Shown: positions 17,211-25,451, counted from the stretch's first letter. The stretch: DNA of 64,000 nt from Terriglobus albidus (GCF_025685425.1 NZ_JAGTAS010000057.1:62001-126000), one strand, 5' to 3'. Numbers and translations are program-made. The notes: generated from the letters alone by a model not told the origin.

Positions 17211-17501
17211 ATGCGAAAACCTGTTCTTTTGGCAGCTCTGCTCTGTGTCTTTGGCCTATTTGCCTATGGTTCCTATCGCAAAGGCTACTCGGACGCTGCG
17301 TCGAAAGCTGCTGCAGAACACGCAGCCGAATACGGAAACGATTTCAATAGCGACCCTTCCGTCAAGCATTCAGCCTCATATTCCCTCGGATATACACGCG
17401 GGCATGGAGCTGGTTATGCGGAAACCCGTAAAAAAGATTTCGTCGAGTGCAGCGAAAAGCTTGCCCAACTTGCCGTGGCTGGGAAGGCGAGGGCACGTTG
17501 A
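17211..17501 (+). CDS. Small single-helix membrane protein
   Basis: A 96-residue protein. MRKPVLLAALLCVFGLFAYG is a membrane helix or uncleaved leader, followed by a polar region with repeated Tyr/Gly turns (YRKGYSDAA, YSLGYTRGHGAGYAE) and a short helix. ATG 17211 is chosen because the helix begins there; an ATG at 17181 is possible. Its last codons overlap the TTG start of the next gene, so the two are translationally coupled. The family is not recognised. Confidence 0.6.
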   Translation: MRKPVLLAALLCVFGLFAYGSYRKGYSDAASKAAAEHAAEYGNDFNSDPSVKHSASYSLGYTRGHGAGYAETRKKDFVECSEKLAQLAVAGKARAR

Positions 17502-18430
17502 AGCTAAATCGTTGGGTATGGGTCGGCCTACTGGCATCGGTCATCTGGGCCGTTGCTGCCGCCGTTTACAGCTACAGAAGCGATGTTGAACAGGCGAACT
17601 GGTCTGGTGCTTTTGCTTATAAAGTCTGCACTTATGGCAAAGAGGTCACCCGCGACAAAGACCTGTCGAGCTGCGTAGCCAAGCGCGAAGAGTCTAGGGC
17701 GATCCAGATGAGCGGCAGCAATGTGTCCGCCGTCTTTCTGGCTTTGGGCCCCATCCCGTTTGCCTGGCTTGCCGCGTTCATTCTGCTATATGTTGTCCGT
17801 GCTCAGATCGTAGGCTTTCGCGCCGTTGTACCGTGGAAGTCTCTATCGGCCCGCAAAAGAGGGTTCGTCGCTCTTTGCGTGGTCTTCTGTTTGGTTGTCG
17901 TTGGTGTCAGCATTGTGTGGGTTGAAAAGCTGTACGTCGATTCGCAGGTGCCGGTCGGCATGAGCACTTCCCTTGACCTGAGCCAGTACGGCGATCACGT
18001 CTATGTCTCTGGCACGTGGAAGAGGACAGACCTAATCGGTGACACGATTGCGTCCCCGCTGCAAACATCGAAGATCGAGTGCCACAAAGACGAAAATCGA
18101 TGTACGGAGGCTCTTGCATCGGTCAGCCGATCCACTCTTATGGCCGAACTCGTTACCTACGACATACAGAGCTGGACCCCGGACGCAATCGTCATGAGGC
18201 GAGACTATGAATGTGCCACTGAGCTATTCACGATCGACCTCAACACAAGAGCGGTGACTGGAGCAGGTCACAAGACAAACCAAGACCAGCCGGGCTGTAA
18301 GGTGAACATCTTCGACGGCAAGGAAACTTGGACTTATCAGCTCGTGAAGGGATTTGACGTTTACTGGGCGTTCCAGACCAAAGCGAGGCCGTTTCCCCTT
18401 AGTGTGATTCAATCCATGTTCGGAAATTAG
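17498..18430 (+). CDS. Membrane protein with three TM helices and C-terminal domain
   Basis: The start is TTG 17498 (LKLNRWVWVGLL), overlapping the previous stop, with GCGAGGGC as ribosome site; earlier ATGs would place the helix internally. Of 310 residues, helices lie near 6-24, 75-100 and 120-142. Between helices 1 and 2 is a short domain with two Cys (KVCTYGKE, LSSCVAK). The last 165 residues are a beta-rich domain with Cys pairs (KIECHKDENRC, DYECATE, QPGCKV), probably outside the membrane. I do not recognise the family. With the 17211 gene it forms a two-gene membrane unit. Confidence 0.7.
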   Translation: MKLNRWVWVGLLASVIWAVAAAVYSYRSDVEQANWSGAFAYKVCTYGKEVTRDKDLSSCVAKREESRAIQMSGSNVSAVFLALGPIPFAWLAAFILLYVVRAQIVGFRAVVPWKSLSARKRGFVALCVVFCLVVVGVSIVWVEKLYVDSQVPVGMSTSLDLSQYGDHVYVSGTWKRTDLIGDTIASPLQTSKIECHKDENRCTEALASVSRSTLMAELVTYDIQSWTPDAIVMRRDYECATELFTIDLNTRAVTGAGHKTNQDQPGCKVNIFDGKETWTYQLVKGFDVYWAFQTKARPFPLSVIQSMFGN

Positions 18431-18570
18431 TCCAAAAATCAGCCAGCGCACAGGCCGCGTAGGTTGCCTCACAATCGCGCCACGTGGGCCTGTGTGACGT
18501 TGAAGGCCGCCTGCGGCGGGAAAACCCTAGTACCCGGCCAGGGAGCGCCGCACAGAGGCCCGACCATGCG

Positions 18571-18599
18571 GTCCTACGGTCCTACGATTGGGTCCTACG
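18571..18599 (+). repeat. Three direct repeats of GTCCTACG (iteron-like)
   Basis: GTCCTACG occurs at 18571-18578, 18579-18586 and 18592-18599, the second and third copies extended by AT. The first two abut and the third is offset by 13 bases. Short clustered direct repeats like this bind initiators or regulators. They lie in a 330-bp stretch (18431-18759) with no gene. Confidence 0.45.
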
Positions 18600-18728
18600 A
18601 TACAGCTGCAAATATATGCAAAGACCGGAAGTATGGCATGTATCGCAAACTCGTTATTTTGCACGACGCGGTACGTGTAAATTAGCGGTTTCAAAAGGGT
18701 TATGCGATATCTCACTCAAAACAAAAAA

Positions 18729-18752
18729 GCTAGGGACCGAAGCCCCTAGCTG
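18729..18752 (-). terminator. Rho-independent terminator, usable in both directions
   Basis: AGCTAGGG and CCCTAGCT arms pair around a short loop; on the minus strand the loop contains TTCG and the stem is followed directly by TTTTTT. It lies eight bases after the stop of the 18760-18984 gene. A T-run near 18757 on the plus strand could serve the other direction. Confidence 0.8.
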
Positions 18753-18759
18753 CTGGTTT

Positions 18760-18984
18760 TTACGCGATTTGGTAATAAAACGTTAGCTCAAAGATGGTCA
18801 TGTTTTTCTGGGTCGCGGTCACTCGCTCATACTCTTCCTGCAATGCCTTCGTTAAGGGCGTCGCCAGTTCTCGCAGTTCGGCTTCTTGTTGCGGCGAAAT
18901 AGGCCAAGCATCGAGGAGACGCAGAATACGATGGCCGTTGCCCTTGAAAATTGAAAGTTGGTTGAGTGCTTCCTGTCGAGTCAT
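18760..18984 (-). CDS. Small helical hypothetical protein
   Basis: A 74-residue protein from ATG 18984, MTRQEALNQLSIFKGNGHRI, predicted almost wholly helical, with LLDAWPISPQQEAELRELATPL in the middle. It is followed at once by a strong intrinsic terminator, which supports a real transcript. A possible 47-codon ORF lies 36 bp upstream in the same direction. Family is unknown; small helical proteins of this kind are common in mobile islands. Confidence 0.55.
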   Translation of the reverse strand: MTRQEALNQLSIFKGNGHRILRLLDAWPISPQQEAELRELATPLTKALQEEYERVTATQKNMTIFELTFYYQIA

Positions 18985-19020
18985 GAGCTGTGATCCGTCT
19001 AGGTGCTGTTTGGATTAGGC

Positions 19021-19164
19021 CTACTTGATGACATCGGCGAAGCCCGTAAGCTTATCGTAGGCGATGAACCTATGTTGCCGAATCTTCCTGTTTTCGGACA
19101 AACCGCCACCTGGATCTGCCTTCCGGAGCATGCGCCAGCGAAGATGAATTCGAATCACTCGCAA
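19021..19164 (-). CDS. Possible small ORF (47 aa)
   Basis: A TTG start at 19164 has AGGTGG nine bases upstream. The product reads RVIRIHLRWRMLRKADPGGG and ends RQHRFIAYDKLTGFADVIK, a plausible basic protein. It is codirectional with the 18760-18984 gene, and a palindrome lies 41 bp upstream. The evidence is a frame and context only. Confidence 0.3.
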   Translation of the reverse strand: MRVIRIHLRWRMLRKADPGGGLSENRKIRQHRFIAYDKLTGFADVIK

Positions 19165-19204
19165 AACAATTCATCCACCTAGTTCCTGCTAGAGATACAG
19201 GGAT

Positions 19205-19222
19205 AGGTGACAGTTATCACCT
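19205..19222. promoter_or_regulatory. Inverted repeat, operator-like
   Basis: AGGTGA-6-TCACCT is a perfect inverted repeat with six central bases. It lies just upstream of the small minus-strand ORFs at 19021-19164 and 18760-18984, where a repressor site would be expected. Confidence 0.4.
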
Positions 19223-19320
19223 TGTCCCCTCGTTTACGCTATCCCTTTCTAAACTCAATCTCCCTGGACTCATTCGTCTCAATCGTTCGGATGATGATGT
19301 ACCGCCTGCGTTTTGATCGC

Positions 19321-19450
19321 CGGGAAGGATGCGCTGCCCTTCCCGCGCTGCAACCGCCGAAAGACTCCGGCGGTTTCCGTTTCCCAACCATGCGGGCCTG
19401 TGCCCCTCCCGCAACGCCCTCCCTGTAAATCCTGTGCGCACGCGCGCACA
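19321..19450. repeat. Three consecutive perfect hairpins
   Basis: Within 130 bp there are three perfect inverted repeats: CGGGAAGG/CCTTCCCG at 19321-19345 (8-bp stem, 9-base loop), AACCGCCG/CGGCGGTT at 19352-19375 (8-bp stem, 8-base loop), and TGTGCGC/GCGCACA at 19433-19450 (7-bp stem, 4-base loop). The second is followed by a short T-rich stretch and could end transcription. The gene-free region 19165-19688 holds no other feature apart from the ArdC ribosome site. Clustered hairpins on a relaxase-bearing element suggest an oriT or single-strand origin, not shown. Confidence 0.5.
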
Positions 19451-19688
19451 AACATGGAAACCAAACCTTCGCTGAGGGCTCCGCCCTGGCGCAGCAACAA
19501 GGGTTTCCCAACAGTCTTCCGCCCTTCGCTTGTGCAGACCGTCGCTGCGCTCCGCCCTCCGCTTGGCTCCGGGTGGGAGATACCCCTCCCTTGTGCTTTG
19601 CCGCCCCGCCTTCGCCAGGAGGCGTTCGGCATGTACATGCCGCGTTTCAACGCGGACGTGCAAAAGCAAAAACCGAGGAGCAGAAGCG

Positions 19689-20648
19689 ATGAAGAAGCCA
19701 ATCACCAGCAACCGACCAAGTATCTACCAGACCGTTACCGACCGCATCATCTCCAGCCTCAAGGCTGGCGTGATTCCGTGGGAGAAACCGTGGAAGACAC
19801 CTCGCTTTGCAGGAGGCCCGTTCCCGCGCAACTTCTACACTGGCAAGCCCTATCGGGGTATCAATGTCCTCTTGCTTTGGTCGAGTGACTATAGCTCACC
19901 TTTTTGGCTCACCTTCAAACAGGCGCACGACTTGAAAGGACATGTCCGCAAAGGCGAGAGCGGAACGCCGATTGTCTTTTACAAGCAGCTTCCCGAACAC
20001 GCCAAGCCCGAAGATGAAGGCACAGACGAAGACGGCCGCGTCCCGTTCATCCTCTGCCATTACACCGTGTTCAACGTAGAGCAGTGCGACGGCCTCAGCT
20101 TGCCTGAAATCGAGCAACCCACAACCGCGCCGGAAATCGATGAAGACGAACTCTGCGAAGGCATAGTGACGGCATGGGAGAAGCGGCCCGCCCTCCATCT
20201 GACCAACCCCACCGAGTACCGGGCCTACTACCGGCCAGGTACGGATTCCGTTCACATGCCCGCGCGAAGTCGCTTCGTAGATGCGCCCCACTACTACAGC
20301 ACCCTCTTCCATGAACTGATCCACAGCACCGGACACGAAACCCGCCTGAATCGCACCTTTGGCGACCGCTTTGGTGATGAGTTGTACAGCAAAGAGGAGT
20401 TGGTAGCCGAAATGGGTGCAGCCTTCCTTTGTGCCATCGCCGGAATCGCCAACGAACACACCGACCGCAACACCACCGCCTACATCCAGAACTGGATTTC
20501 GAAGCTGGAGGAAGACAACCGCCTTGTCATCCATGCCGCCGCGAATGCGCAACGTGCCGCCGATTGCATCCTTGGCGAGAGCTTCGAGGCGACGAGCAAG
20601 ACAGCAGAGCGTATCGAGAGCGCGGAACTTGTGGAGGTGGCGGCATGA
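19689..20648 (+). CDS. ardC: ArdC-like antirestriction protein with HExxH peptidase
   Basis: A 319-residue protein from ATG 19689 behind GAGGAG. Residues 10-130 are the ArdC N-terminal ssDNA-binding domain (YQTVTDRIISSLKAG, PWEKPW, NFYTGKPYRGINVLLLW). Residues 150-300 are a zincin-like metallopeptidase with HELIH at 208-212, TGHETRL, and KEELVAEMGAAFLC supplying a further ligand. In plasmid pSa and R388 relatives, ArdC protects incoming DNA from host restriction and binds single strands during transfer. A relaxase upstream supports that role. Its stop overlaps the next gene by four bases (ATGA). Confidence 0.93.
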   Translation: MKKPITSNRPSIYQTVTDRIISSLKAGVIPWEKPWKTPRFAGGPFPRNFYTGKPYRGINVLLLWSSDYSSPFWLTFKQAHDLKGHVRKGESGTPIVFYKQLPEHAKPEDEGTDEDGRVPFILCHYTVFNVEQCDGLSLPEIEQPTTAPEIDEDELCEGIVTAWEKRPALHLTNPTEYRAYYRPGTDSVHMPARSRFVDAPHYYSTLFHELIHSTGHETRLNRTFGDRFGDELYSKEELVAEMGAAFLCAIAGIANEHTDRNTTAYIQNWISKLEEDNRLVIHAAANAQRAADCILGESFEATSKTAERIESAELVEVAA

Positions 20649-21067
20649 AAACCATACTCGAAATCCTTCATAAGGCCGGAGGCTGGAGACCGAGCCTCTA
20701 TCTCAAGATCGAAAATCAGCCCTACATGGCTTTGGTCATCGAGGCTGTGCCGGAGCCAGGGCCGCTTGGACTGCCTGCAATCTCGGTCGCGCATTATGGC
20801 GAGCAGAATGGAGACCTGATGCGCGATCCGGAGATGTGCTTCGAAGTCATACGTCCCCTGAGTGGGGCACCAGCCAGCCTCGATTCCTACCTCTGGAGAA
20901 ATGATTACGTAGCGATCGAGCAATGGTCACGTCGCATAGTGGATGGTCACTACATCGCCCTTCCCGAATTGCACGCGCGGCATGAGTGGTTTGCCGACAT
21001 GTGGGATACCAACCTCAGATTGCAGGGCTTTTTGAGAGCCTTCACCGATAAGTCGATTCGCGGCTGA
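20645..21067 (+). CDS. DUF6908-like protein coupled to ardC
   Basis: A 140-residue protein whose ATG overlaps the ardC stop, so it is translationally coupled. It begins MKTILEILHKAGGWRPSLYL and contains LVIEAVPEPGPLGLPAISVAHYGEQNGD, a pattern I associate with DUF6908. The domain recurs next to ArdC on mobile elements; its activity is unknown. The fold appears mixed alpha/beta, soluble, without leader or helix. The pairing suggests it assists ArdC or acts on the same target. Confidence 0.75.
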   Translation: MKTILEILHKAGGWRPSLYLKIENQPYMALVIEAVPEPGPLGLPAISVAHYGEQNGDLMRDPEMCFEVIRPLSGAPASLDSYLWRNDYVAIEQWSRRIVDGHYIALPELHARHEWFADMWDTNLRLQGFLRAFTDKSIRG

Positions 21068-21334
21068 TCGAAGAGGATGGCGGTTCGCCGCCCTCTCTTC
21101 GGCTTTGAACCGCTGAAGGGAGAAACCTTGCCGGTTTCTCCCTGCGACCCTCTTCCCGCTTCAGCAGCGTTTCCGGCTGTACGGCAGGAGTTAAGTTCCA
21201 AGGCAAGTTATTTGCCCGCGCGCGGCGCGGAAGGTCTGTATCCGCTACAGGCATTGCGAGCGGAGCAAACACGTTTGCCGACCTTGCTGTAGTACGCACT
21301 ACACCTTACTTCCAGCTAGTCACCATAGCCTAAG

Positions 21335-22162
21335 CTAATTCTCAGTTGGGCGTTCCAGATGATCTACTACCAGCTGCGCCAATATTCCCTTCTGCGCTTC
21401 TAACCGTAGCCCCAACTGTTCCTTGAGTGCGTTATAAATGGATACTCCTGGAGAATCTGAAGGTGACAGGGATAAGCTCTCCGGCGTCCAGTCAAGTGTG
21501 AAATCGTATTTCCCCTTCAGATTCGTCTTATCTACCACGGTAGTGCCGACCTGTTGTGTCAATATCGTTGCTAATGTGGAGATGGGAACACCGTGAGCCA
21601 CCAAATGACCGCGGCTTACTTCCATGGGAACCGGCTTGACGTCGCCCGGTGACTCCTCAATCTTTGCACCCGCTTTATCCACCTCTAGGATTAGGAGTGA
21701 ACTCATTCTCTCTTCGAAATGCGATACCAAATGAAAACGGTCTCGTAGTAGGGACTGTACGAATTTACTACGCTCGTCAAGCGGCAGCTTATCGAAACCA
21801 ACTGCGCCTTCGTCGGCGACTTTTGCGGAAATGTTAAACCTGTCTGTCTTTGCCCAGCCAGGCACGCCACTGAACCTGTCATCGTTCGAGGTAAACAGGC
21901 CATACGCCATCCGGATAAGCATTAGCGGAGTAATGTTTCGGGCTTCGAATCCGTTTTGAGTGAATCTGGCGCCAAAACGCATATCAGAAGCATCGCTCGG
22001 CTTAACTGAAATGACATCAAAGGCGGAGCGGGCTGATTTGCCAGTTTCTTGTGGAATCGAATGACTACCCACGGCAGCCTGCAAATGTACTTCAGCTCTG
22101 GACGGTATAACCCCGATTCCAATGACTCCATAAATCAAAACTGCCAAGATTCCCTTTGCCAT
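21335..22162 (-). CDS. DUF3738/TIGR03435 family protein
   Basis: A complete 275-residue member. An N-terminal leader (KGILAVLIYGVIGIGVIPSRA) is followed by FDVISVKPSD, MLIRMAYGLF, PGWAKTDRFNISAKV, SLLRDRFHLVSHFEE and the C-terminal KYDFTLDWTPE plus YNALKEQLGLRL. A GAGG ribosome site precedes ATG 22162. It is divergent from an ECF sigma gene, and a BlaI-type palindrome lies between them. In Acidobacteria, DUF3738 domains are often fused or linked to BlaR1-like M56 peptidases, so control by a BlaI-class repressor is plausible. Molecular function is unknown. Confidence 0.88.
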   Translation of the reverse strand: MAKGILAVLIYGVIGIGVIPSRAEVHLQAAVGSHSIPQETGKSARSAFDVISVKPSDASDMRFGARFTQNGFEARNITPLMLIRMAYGLFTSNDDRFSGVPGWAKTDRFNISAKVADEGAVGFDKLPLDERSKFVQSLLRDRFHLVSHFEERMSSLLILEVDKAGAKIEESPGDVKPVPMEVSRGHLVAHGVPISTLATILTQQVGTTVVDKTNLKGKYDFTLDWTPESLSLSPSDSPGVSIYNALKEQLGLRLEAQKGILAQLVVDHLERPTEN

Positions 22163-22291
22163 AGAACCTCTTCACCTCCTCATCAAGATTCGTACATTCA
22201 CTCTTCTTACAATGAGGCATCCTGATTGGCCTTCACTCTTGATTCAGCAGTCCGGATAGACGTAGGGCCGGACTCATAGATCGGAGACTAG

Positions 22292-22307
22292 TACGACTTG
22301 TGTCGTA
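22292..22307. promoter_or_regulatory. BlaI/MecI-type operator
   Basis: TACGAC-TTGT-GTCGTA is a perfect inverted repeat with a four-base centre, close to the TACnACA..TGTnGTA boxes bound by BlaI/MecI/CopY repressors. A further half-site GTCGTA lies at 22323-22328. The site is between the divergent DUF3738 gene and the ECF sigma gene and could control both. The repressor gene is not in the window. Confidence 0.6.
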
Positions 22308-22422
22308 TGTCAACGAATATCGTCGTACCTCGTTGGCATTATCCGTCGACGATTTTCTTTCAAAGTCTGTAAGAAATTGGCCACTCCGCCGACTACCTTG
22401 TACAGAAGGGAAATCTCAGACT

Positions 22423-22944
22423 ATGGCAAGCCGCGAAGACCTCTACGAGGAGGCGGTTCGCACACACGGACCAGCGCTCGATCGCCTTTCGCGGGCATAC
22501 GAAGCGAACCCTGAAGCACGGCGCGACCTGCTGCAAGAGATTCATCTTGCGTTGTGGCGAAGCCTTGAATCATTTGATGCGCGCTGCTCTCTCCGCACCT
22601 GGATCTACCGGGTGGCGCATAACGTTGCCTCGTCCCATGTTGATGCCGATCGCCGATCAAAGGCGCGCCAGCCTGTCAGCATCGACGGGCTTGATCTGGC
22701 GGACGAAGGGTTTGATACCGCAAGCGTTGCTGATCGACGCATGGCGATTGAGCGTCTGATGGAGTTGATTCGCGAGTTAAAACCGCTCGACCGGCAGTTG
22801 ATGTTGCTGTTTCTAGAGGGCGTCGACGCGGGTGGAATCGCCGAAGTGACAGGGCTCTCGCCCGGCAACGTCGCCACGAAGATTCATCGCATCAAGAACA
22901 TTCTCATTCGCCGTTTTCACATAGGAGGCGAACATGGCCGATGA
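22423..22944 (+). CDS. ECF-type RNA polymerase sigma factor
   Basis: A 173-residue sigma factor from ATG 22423 (MASREDLYEEAV); the frame reaches 22300 but the added segment looks non-coding and crosses the operator. Region 2 is ARRDLLQEIHLALWRSLESFDARCSLRTWIYRVAHNVASSH, region 4 is LKPLDRQLMLLFLEGVDAGGIAEVTGLSPGNVATKIHRIKN. It ends by overlapping the next gene by 11 bases. The adjacent membrane protein is the expected place for an anti-sigma factor, though no zinc-binding anti-sigma motif is visible. A serine hydrolase follows. Confidence 0.9.
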   Translation: MASREDLYEEAVRTHGPALDRLSRAYEANPEARRDLLQEIHLALWRSLESFDARCSLRTWIYRVAHNVASSHVDADRRSKARQPVSIDGLDLADEGFDTASVADRRMAIERLMELIRELKPLDRQLMLLFLEGVDAGGIAEVTGLSPGNVATKIHRIKNILIRRFHIGGEHGR

Positions 22945-23545
22945 ATCCGAAGATCTGAAAAACCTTTGGCAAAGCCAGCCTTCGGACCCGTATGGAATCC
23001 GTCGGGGGGATTTTCGCCAAAAGATGCGCAAGTTCGAGCGCAGAATATTCTGGCGAAACGTAAGGGAGTACGCGGCAGGCGCGGTCGTGATCGCGGCCTT
23101 CACGCGCTACGAATGGAAGTTTCACGGGCTATTGGTGCGCCTGGGTTCAGGACTCATCATTGCGGGAACGCTTTATGTCATGTATCAACTGCATCGGCGT
23201 GCGTCCTTACGGCCTGCTCCTGCGGACATGGGCCTGAGTCCCTGCATCGAGTTCCACAGGAAGACCCTGGAACGTCAGCGCGATGCACTGCAGACCATCT
23301 GGTCCTGGTACCTGCTTCCGTTTGTGCCGGGGCTTACGGTCTTTGTCGTGGGATCGATACTCGATCGGTGGGCGGCACATCCGGAAAACCTGGAGCACCT
23401 TATCCTCAACTCTCTTGGCCCGTCCGCTATCATGGCCGCTGTTTTCTTAGTTGCCTGGCGGTTGAACCGGAGGGCCGCCGCAAGGCTTCAGGCTCAAATC
23501 GACGAGCTGAACGACCTCGGTGATAACGGAGATTCGCGTCCCTAG
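22934..23545 (+). CDS. Membrane protein coupled to the ECF sigma factor
   Basis: A 203-residue protein beginning MADESEDLKNLWQSQPSDP, with a helical cytoplasmic N-terminus of about 40 residues and hydrophobic segments near 45-60, 68-85, 125-145 and 158-178. The reading frame overlaps the sigma gene by 11 bases, so expression is coupled. The position suggests an anti-sigma factor or modulator that holds the sigma factor through its N-terminus. No HxxxCxxC motif is seen, so that is inference from context. Confidence 0.8.
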   Translation: MADESEDLKNLWQSQPSDPYGIRRGDFRQKMRKFERRIFWRNVREYAAGAVVIAAFTRYEWKFHGLLVRLGSGLIIAGTLYVMYQLHRRASLRPAPADMGLSPCIEFHRKTLERQRDALQTIWSWYLLPFVPGLTVFVVGSILDRWAAHPENLEHLILNSLGPSAIMAAVFLVAWRLNRRAAARLQAQIDELNDLGDNGDSRP

Positions 23546-23615
23546 AATCCCTCGAACATCTTGAAGAATTATGTTGTCGAGTTCCTGCAATCAGCAAAGA
23601 AGAGGTGAGCCTTTT

Positions 23616-25451
23616 ATGTTTACAACCCTGGATATCCTTTCACTTCCTCGTCGAACCGCAATCGGATTGCTGGCGAGCGTCTTGGTCATAACGATGCCAT
23701 TTAGTGCAAAGGCGCAGACGGCCTCTCCGCTTGTCTCTGGTGATTACATCGGAACACTCGGTTCTCTGCATCTCCGGCTTCATCTGAAATCTGATGCTTC
23801 GGGGGGGCTTGATGGAACGATCGACAGCCCCGATCAAGGAGCAAACGGAATTGCCTGTACAGATTTCAAACGGAAAGATGAAGCACTTAGTTTTTCGGTT
23901 CCGAGTGTGCATGGCACATGGAGGGGGACCATCTCTGTCGACGGCAAAGTCCTGACGGGCACATGGGACCAGGGGAATCCCATGCCCCTGGTATTCACGA
24001 GCGATACCTTCGTCCCTGCGGAGAAACCCTCGAGCGTAGATGGCACTTGGCTAGGCAACTTGCAGGCGGGCGGCGCATCGCTTCGAATCCAGGTGCGGGT
24101 TAAGAGTGACAGGAGCGGAAAGGAGTACTGCTCTCTAGACAGTCTTGATCAGCATGCCACGGGACTTGATTGCAGTGCGGTGACATTCAGTGGCGATGAC
24201 TTCACCTTCGATATCCCGGTTGTGAAGGGGCATTACGCAGGCAAACTCTCCCCGGATGGAAACGTGCTTGCAGGTACGTGGAGCCAGAACAACAACGTCC
24301 GGCCGCTAACGCTCGCGCGGCAAAAGGAGGAGATCGCGGCCAAGCCCATTCCGCCACCGGCGTTCGATGCAGCGATGGCTCCAGTCCAAGCACCGGATCT
24401 CAAATCCGTACTTGATCGCGATCTCGCTGCCGCGCTGAAATCAGGTGAGCTTGCTCCTGGAACGGGAGCAGGTGTCGCGATTGCGATCGTGGACCACGGA
24501 GTGCGGCAGGTCTTCTACTACGGTGCAGCCAAGGAGGATTCGATTTACGAGATCGGTTCGATCACTAAGACTTTTACCGGGCTGATCCTTTCTCAGATGG
24601 TGGAACAGAACAAAGTGAAATTGGAAGATCCGGTGCGCGAGTTGCTGCCGACAGGCACGGTGGGGAAGCCGGCTGGAGCTGAGATCACGCTCCTCGATCT
24701 CGCGACACAGCACTCGGGGCTGCCGCGGATGCCAGATAATTTCGCGCCAACTAACCAGAGCAATCCTTACGCCGATTACCATGCCGCAAATATGTATGCT
24801 TTTCTCGCAAAGCATGGGGTGGAAAAGCCTGAGAAGACTGCATTCGTCTACAGCAACTATGGTTTTGGCTTACTGGGCCAAGCACTCTCGGTTCGTGCAG
24901 GACGATCCTATCCCGAGCTTCTCAAAGATGAAGTGCTCGAACCGCTAGGGATGCATGACACGACGGTTGCGCTTTCACCTGAACAACAGGCGCGCTTCCT
25001 GCCTGGCCATACCGGCGACCATGCTCCCGCACATGCATGGGACCTGGATGCCTTTGCGGGAGCAGGGGCAATCCGGTCAACAGCATCCGACATGCTGATC
25101 TATCTCGAAGCCAATCTGCATCCTGGAGGAGTGAAGCCCGCCAACGGGTCGGCCGCGGCGAAAACCATCTCGCGTGCTATCACGCAAGATCACGAACTAC
25201 GTGGTGAGGCAATGGGGCCGCAGAAGGTGGCACTCGCTTGGCTTTACGATCCGTCATCAGGAAACTACTGGCACAATGGAGCCACCGGTGGGTTCAGCTC
25301 CTATGCCTTTTTCAATCCACAGAGGGACTATGCTGCCGTCGTTTTGCTAAACACCGGCATCGGATCGCAAGGTAGCTTCGCGGACCGTATTGGTGAGCAC
25401 GTCAGCGAGCGATTGGTAGGTAACCCCGCAATTTCACTTGGTGACTATTGA
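23616..25451 (+). CDS. Exported beta-lactamase-family serine hydrolase
   Basis: A 611-residue protein from ATG 23616, with GAGGTG upstream and a leader (RRTAIGLLASVLVITMPFSAKA). Residues 30-240 hold two related beta repeats, recognisable by WRGTISVDGKVLTGTWDQG and YAGKLSPDGNVLAGTWSQN. The C-terminal domain is class C beta-lactamase/PBP-like: SxxK in EIGSITKTFTG, YxN in VYSNYGFGLLGQ, and HNGATGG in place of KTG. Related proteins are esterases, D-amino peptidases or carboxypeptidases; true beta-lactamase activity is not implied. It follows the sigma/membrane pair by about 70 bp and a BlaI-type site lies upstream of that unit, so cell-wall stress control is possible. Confidence 0.88.
   Translation: MFTTLDILSLPRRTAIGLLASVLVITMPFSAKAQTASPLVSGDYIGTLGSLHLRLHLKSDASGGLDGTIDSPDQGANGIACTDFKRKDEALSFSVPSVHGTWRGTISVDGKVLTGTWDQGNPMPLVFTSDTFVPAEKPSSVDGTWLGNLQAGGASLRIQVRVKSDRSGKEYCSLDSLDQHATGLDCSAVTFSGDDFTFDIPVVKGHYAGKLSPDGNVLAGTWSQNNNVRPLTLARQKEEIAAKPIPPPAFDAAMAPVQAPDLKSVLDRDLAAALKSGELAPGTGAGVAIAIVDHGVRQVFYYGAAKEDSIYEIGSITKTFTGLILSQMVEQNKVKLEDPVRELLPTGTVGKPAGAEITLLDLATQHSGLPRMPDNFAPTNQSNPYADYHAANMYAFLAKHGVEKPEKTAFVYSNYGFGLLGQALSVRAGRSYPELLKDEVLEPLGMHDTTVALSPEQQARFLPGHTGDHAPAHAWDLDAFAGAGAIRSTASDMLIYLEANLHPGGVKPANGSAAAKTISRAITQDHELRGEAMGPQKVALAWLYDPSSGNYWHNGATGGFSSYAFFNPQRDYAAVVLLNTGIGSQGSFADRIGEHVSERLVGNPAISLGDY

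Noticed and set aside
19217-19888. Long frames on both strands over the hairpin region
   Set aside because: They overlap ardC or the hairpins, lack ribosome sites, and have low-complexity Pro/Arg-rich products.
23616-25451. Calling the serine hydrolase a resistance beta-lactamase
   Set aside because: It has SxxK and YxN but HNG instead of KTG and a long N-terminal repeat region, so esterase or peptidase roles are at least as likely.
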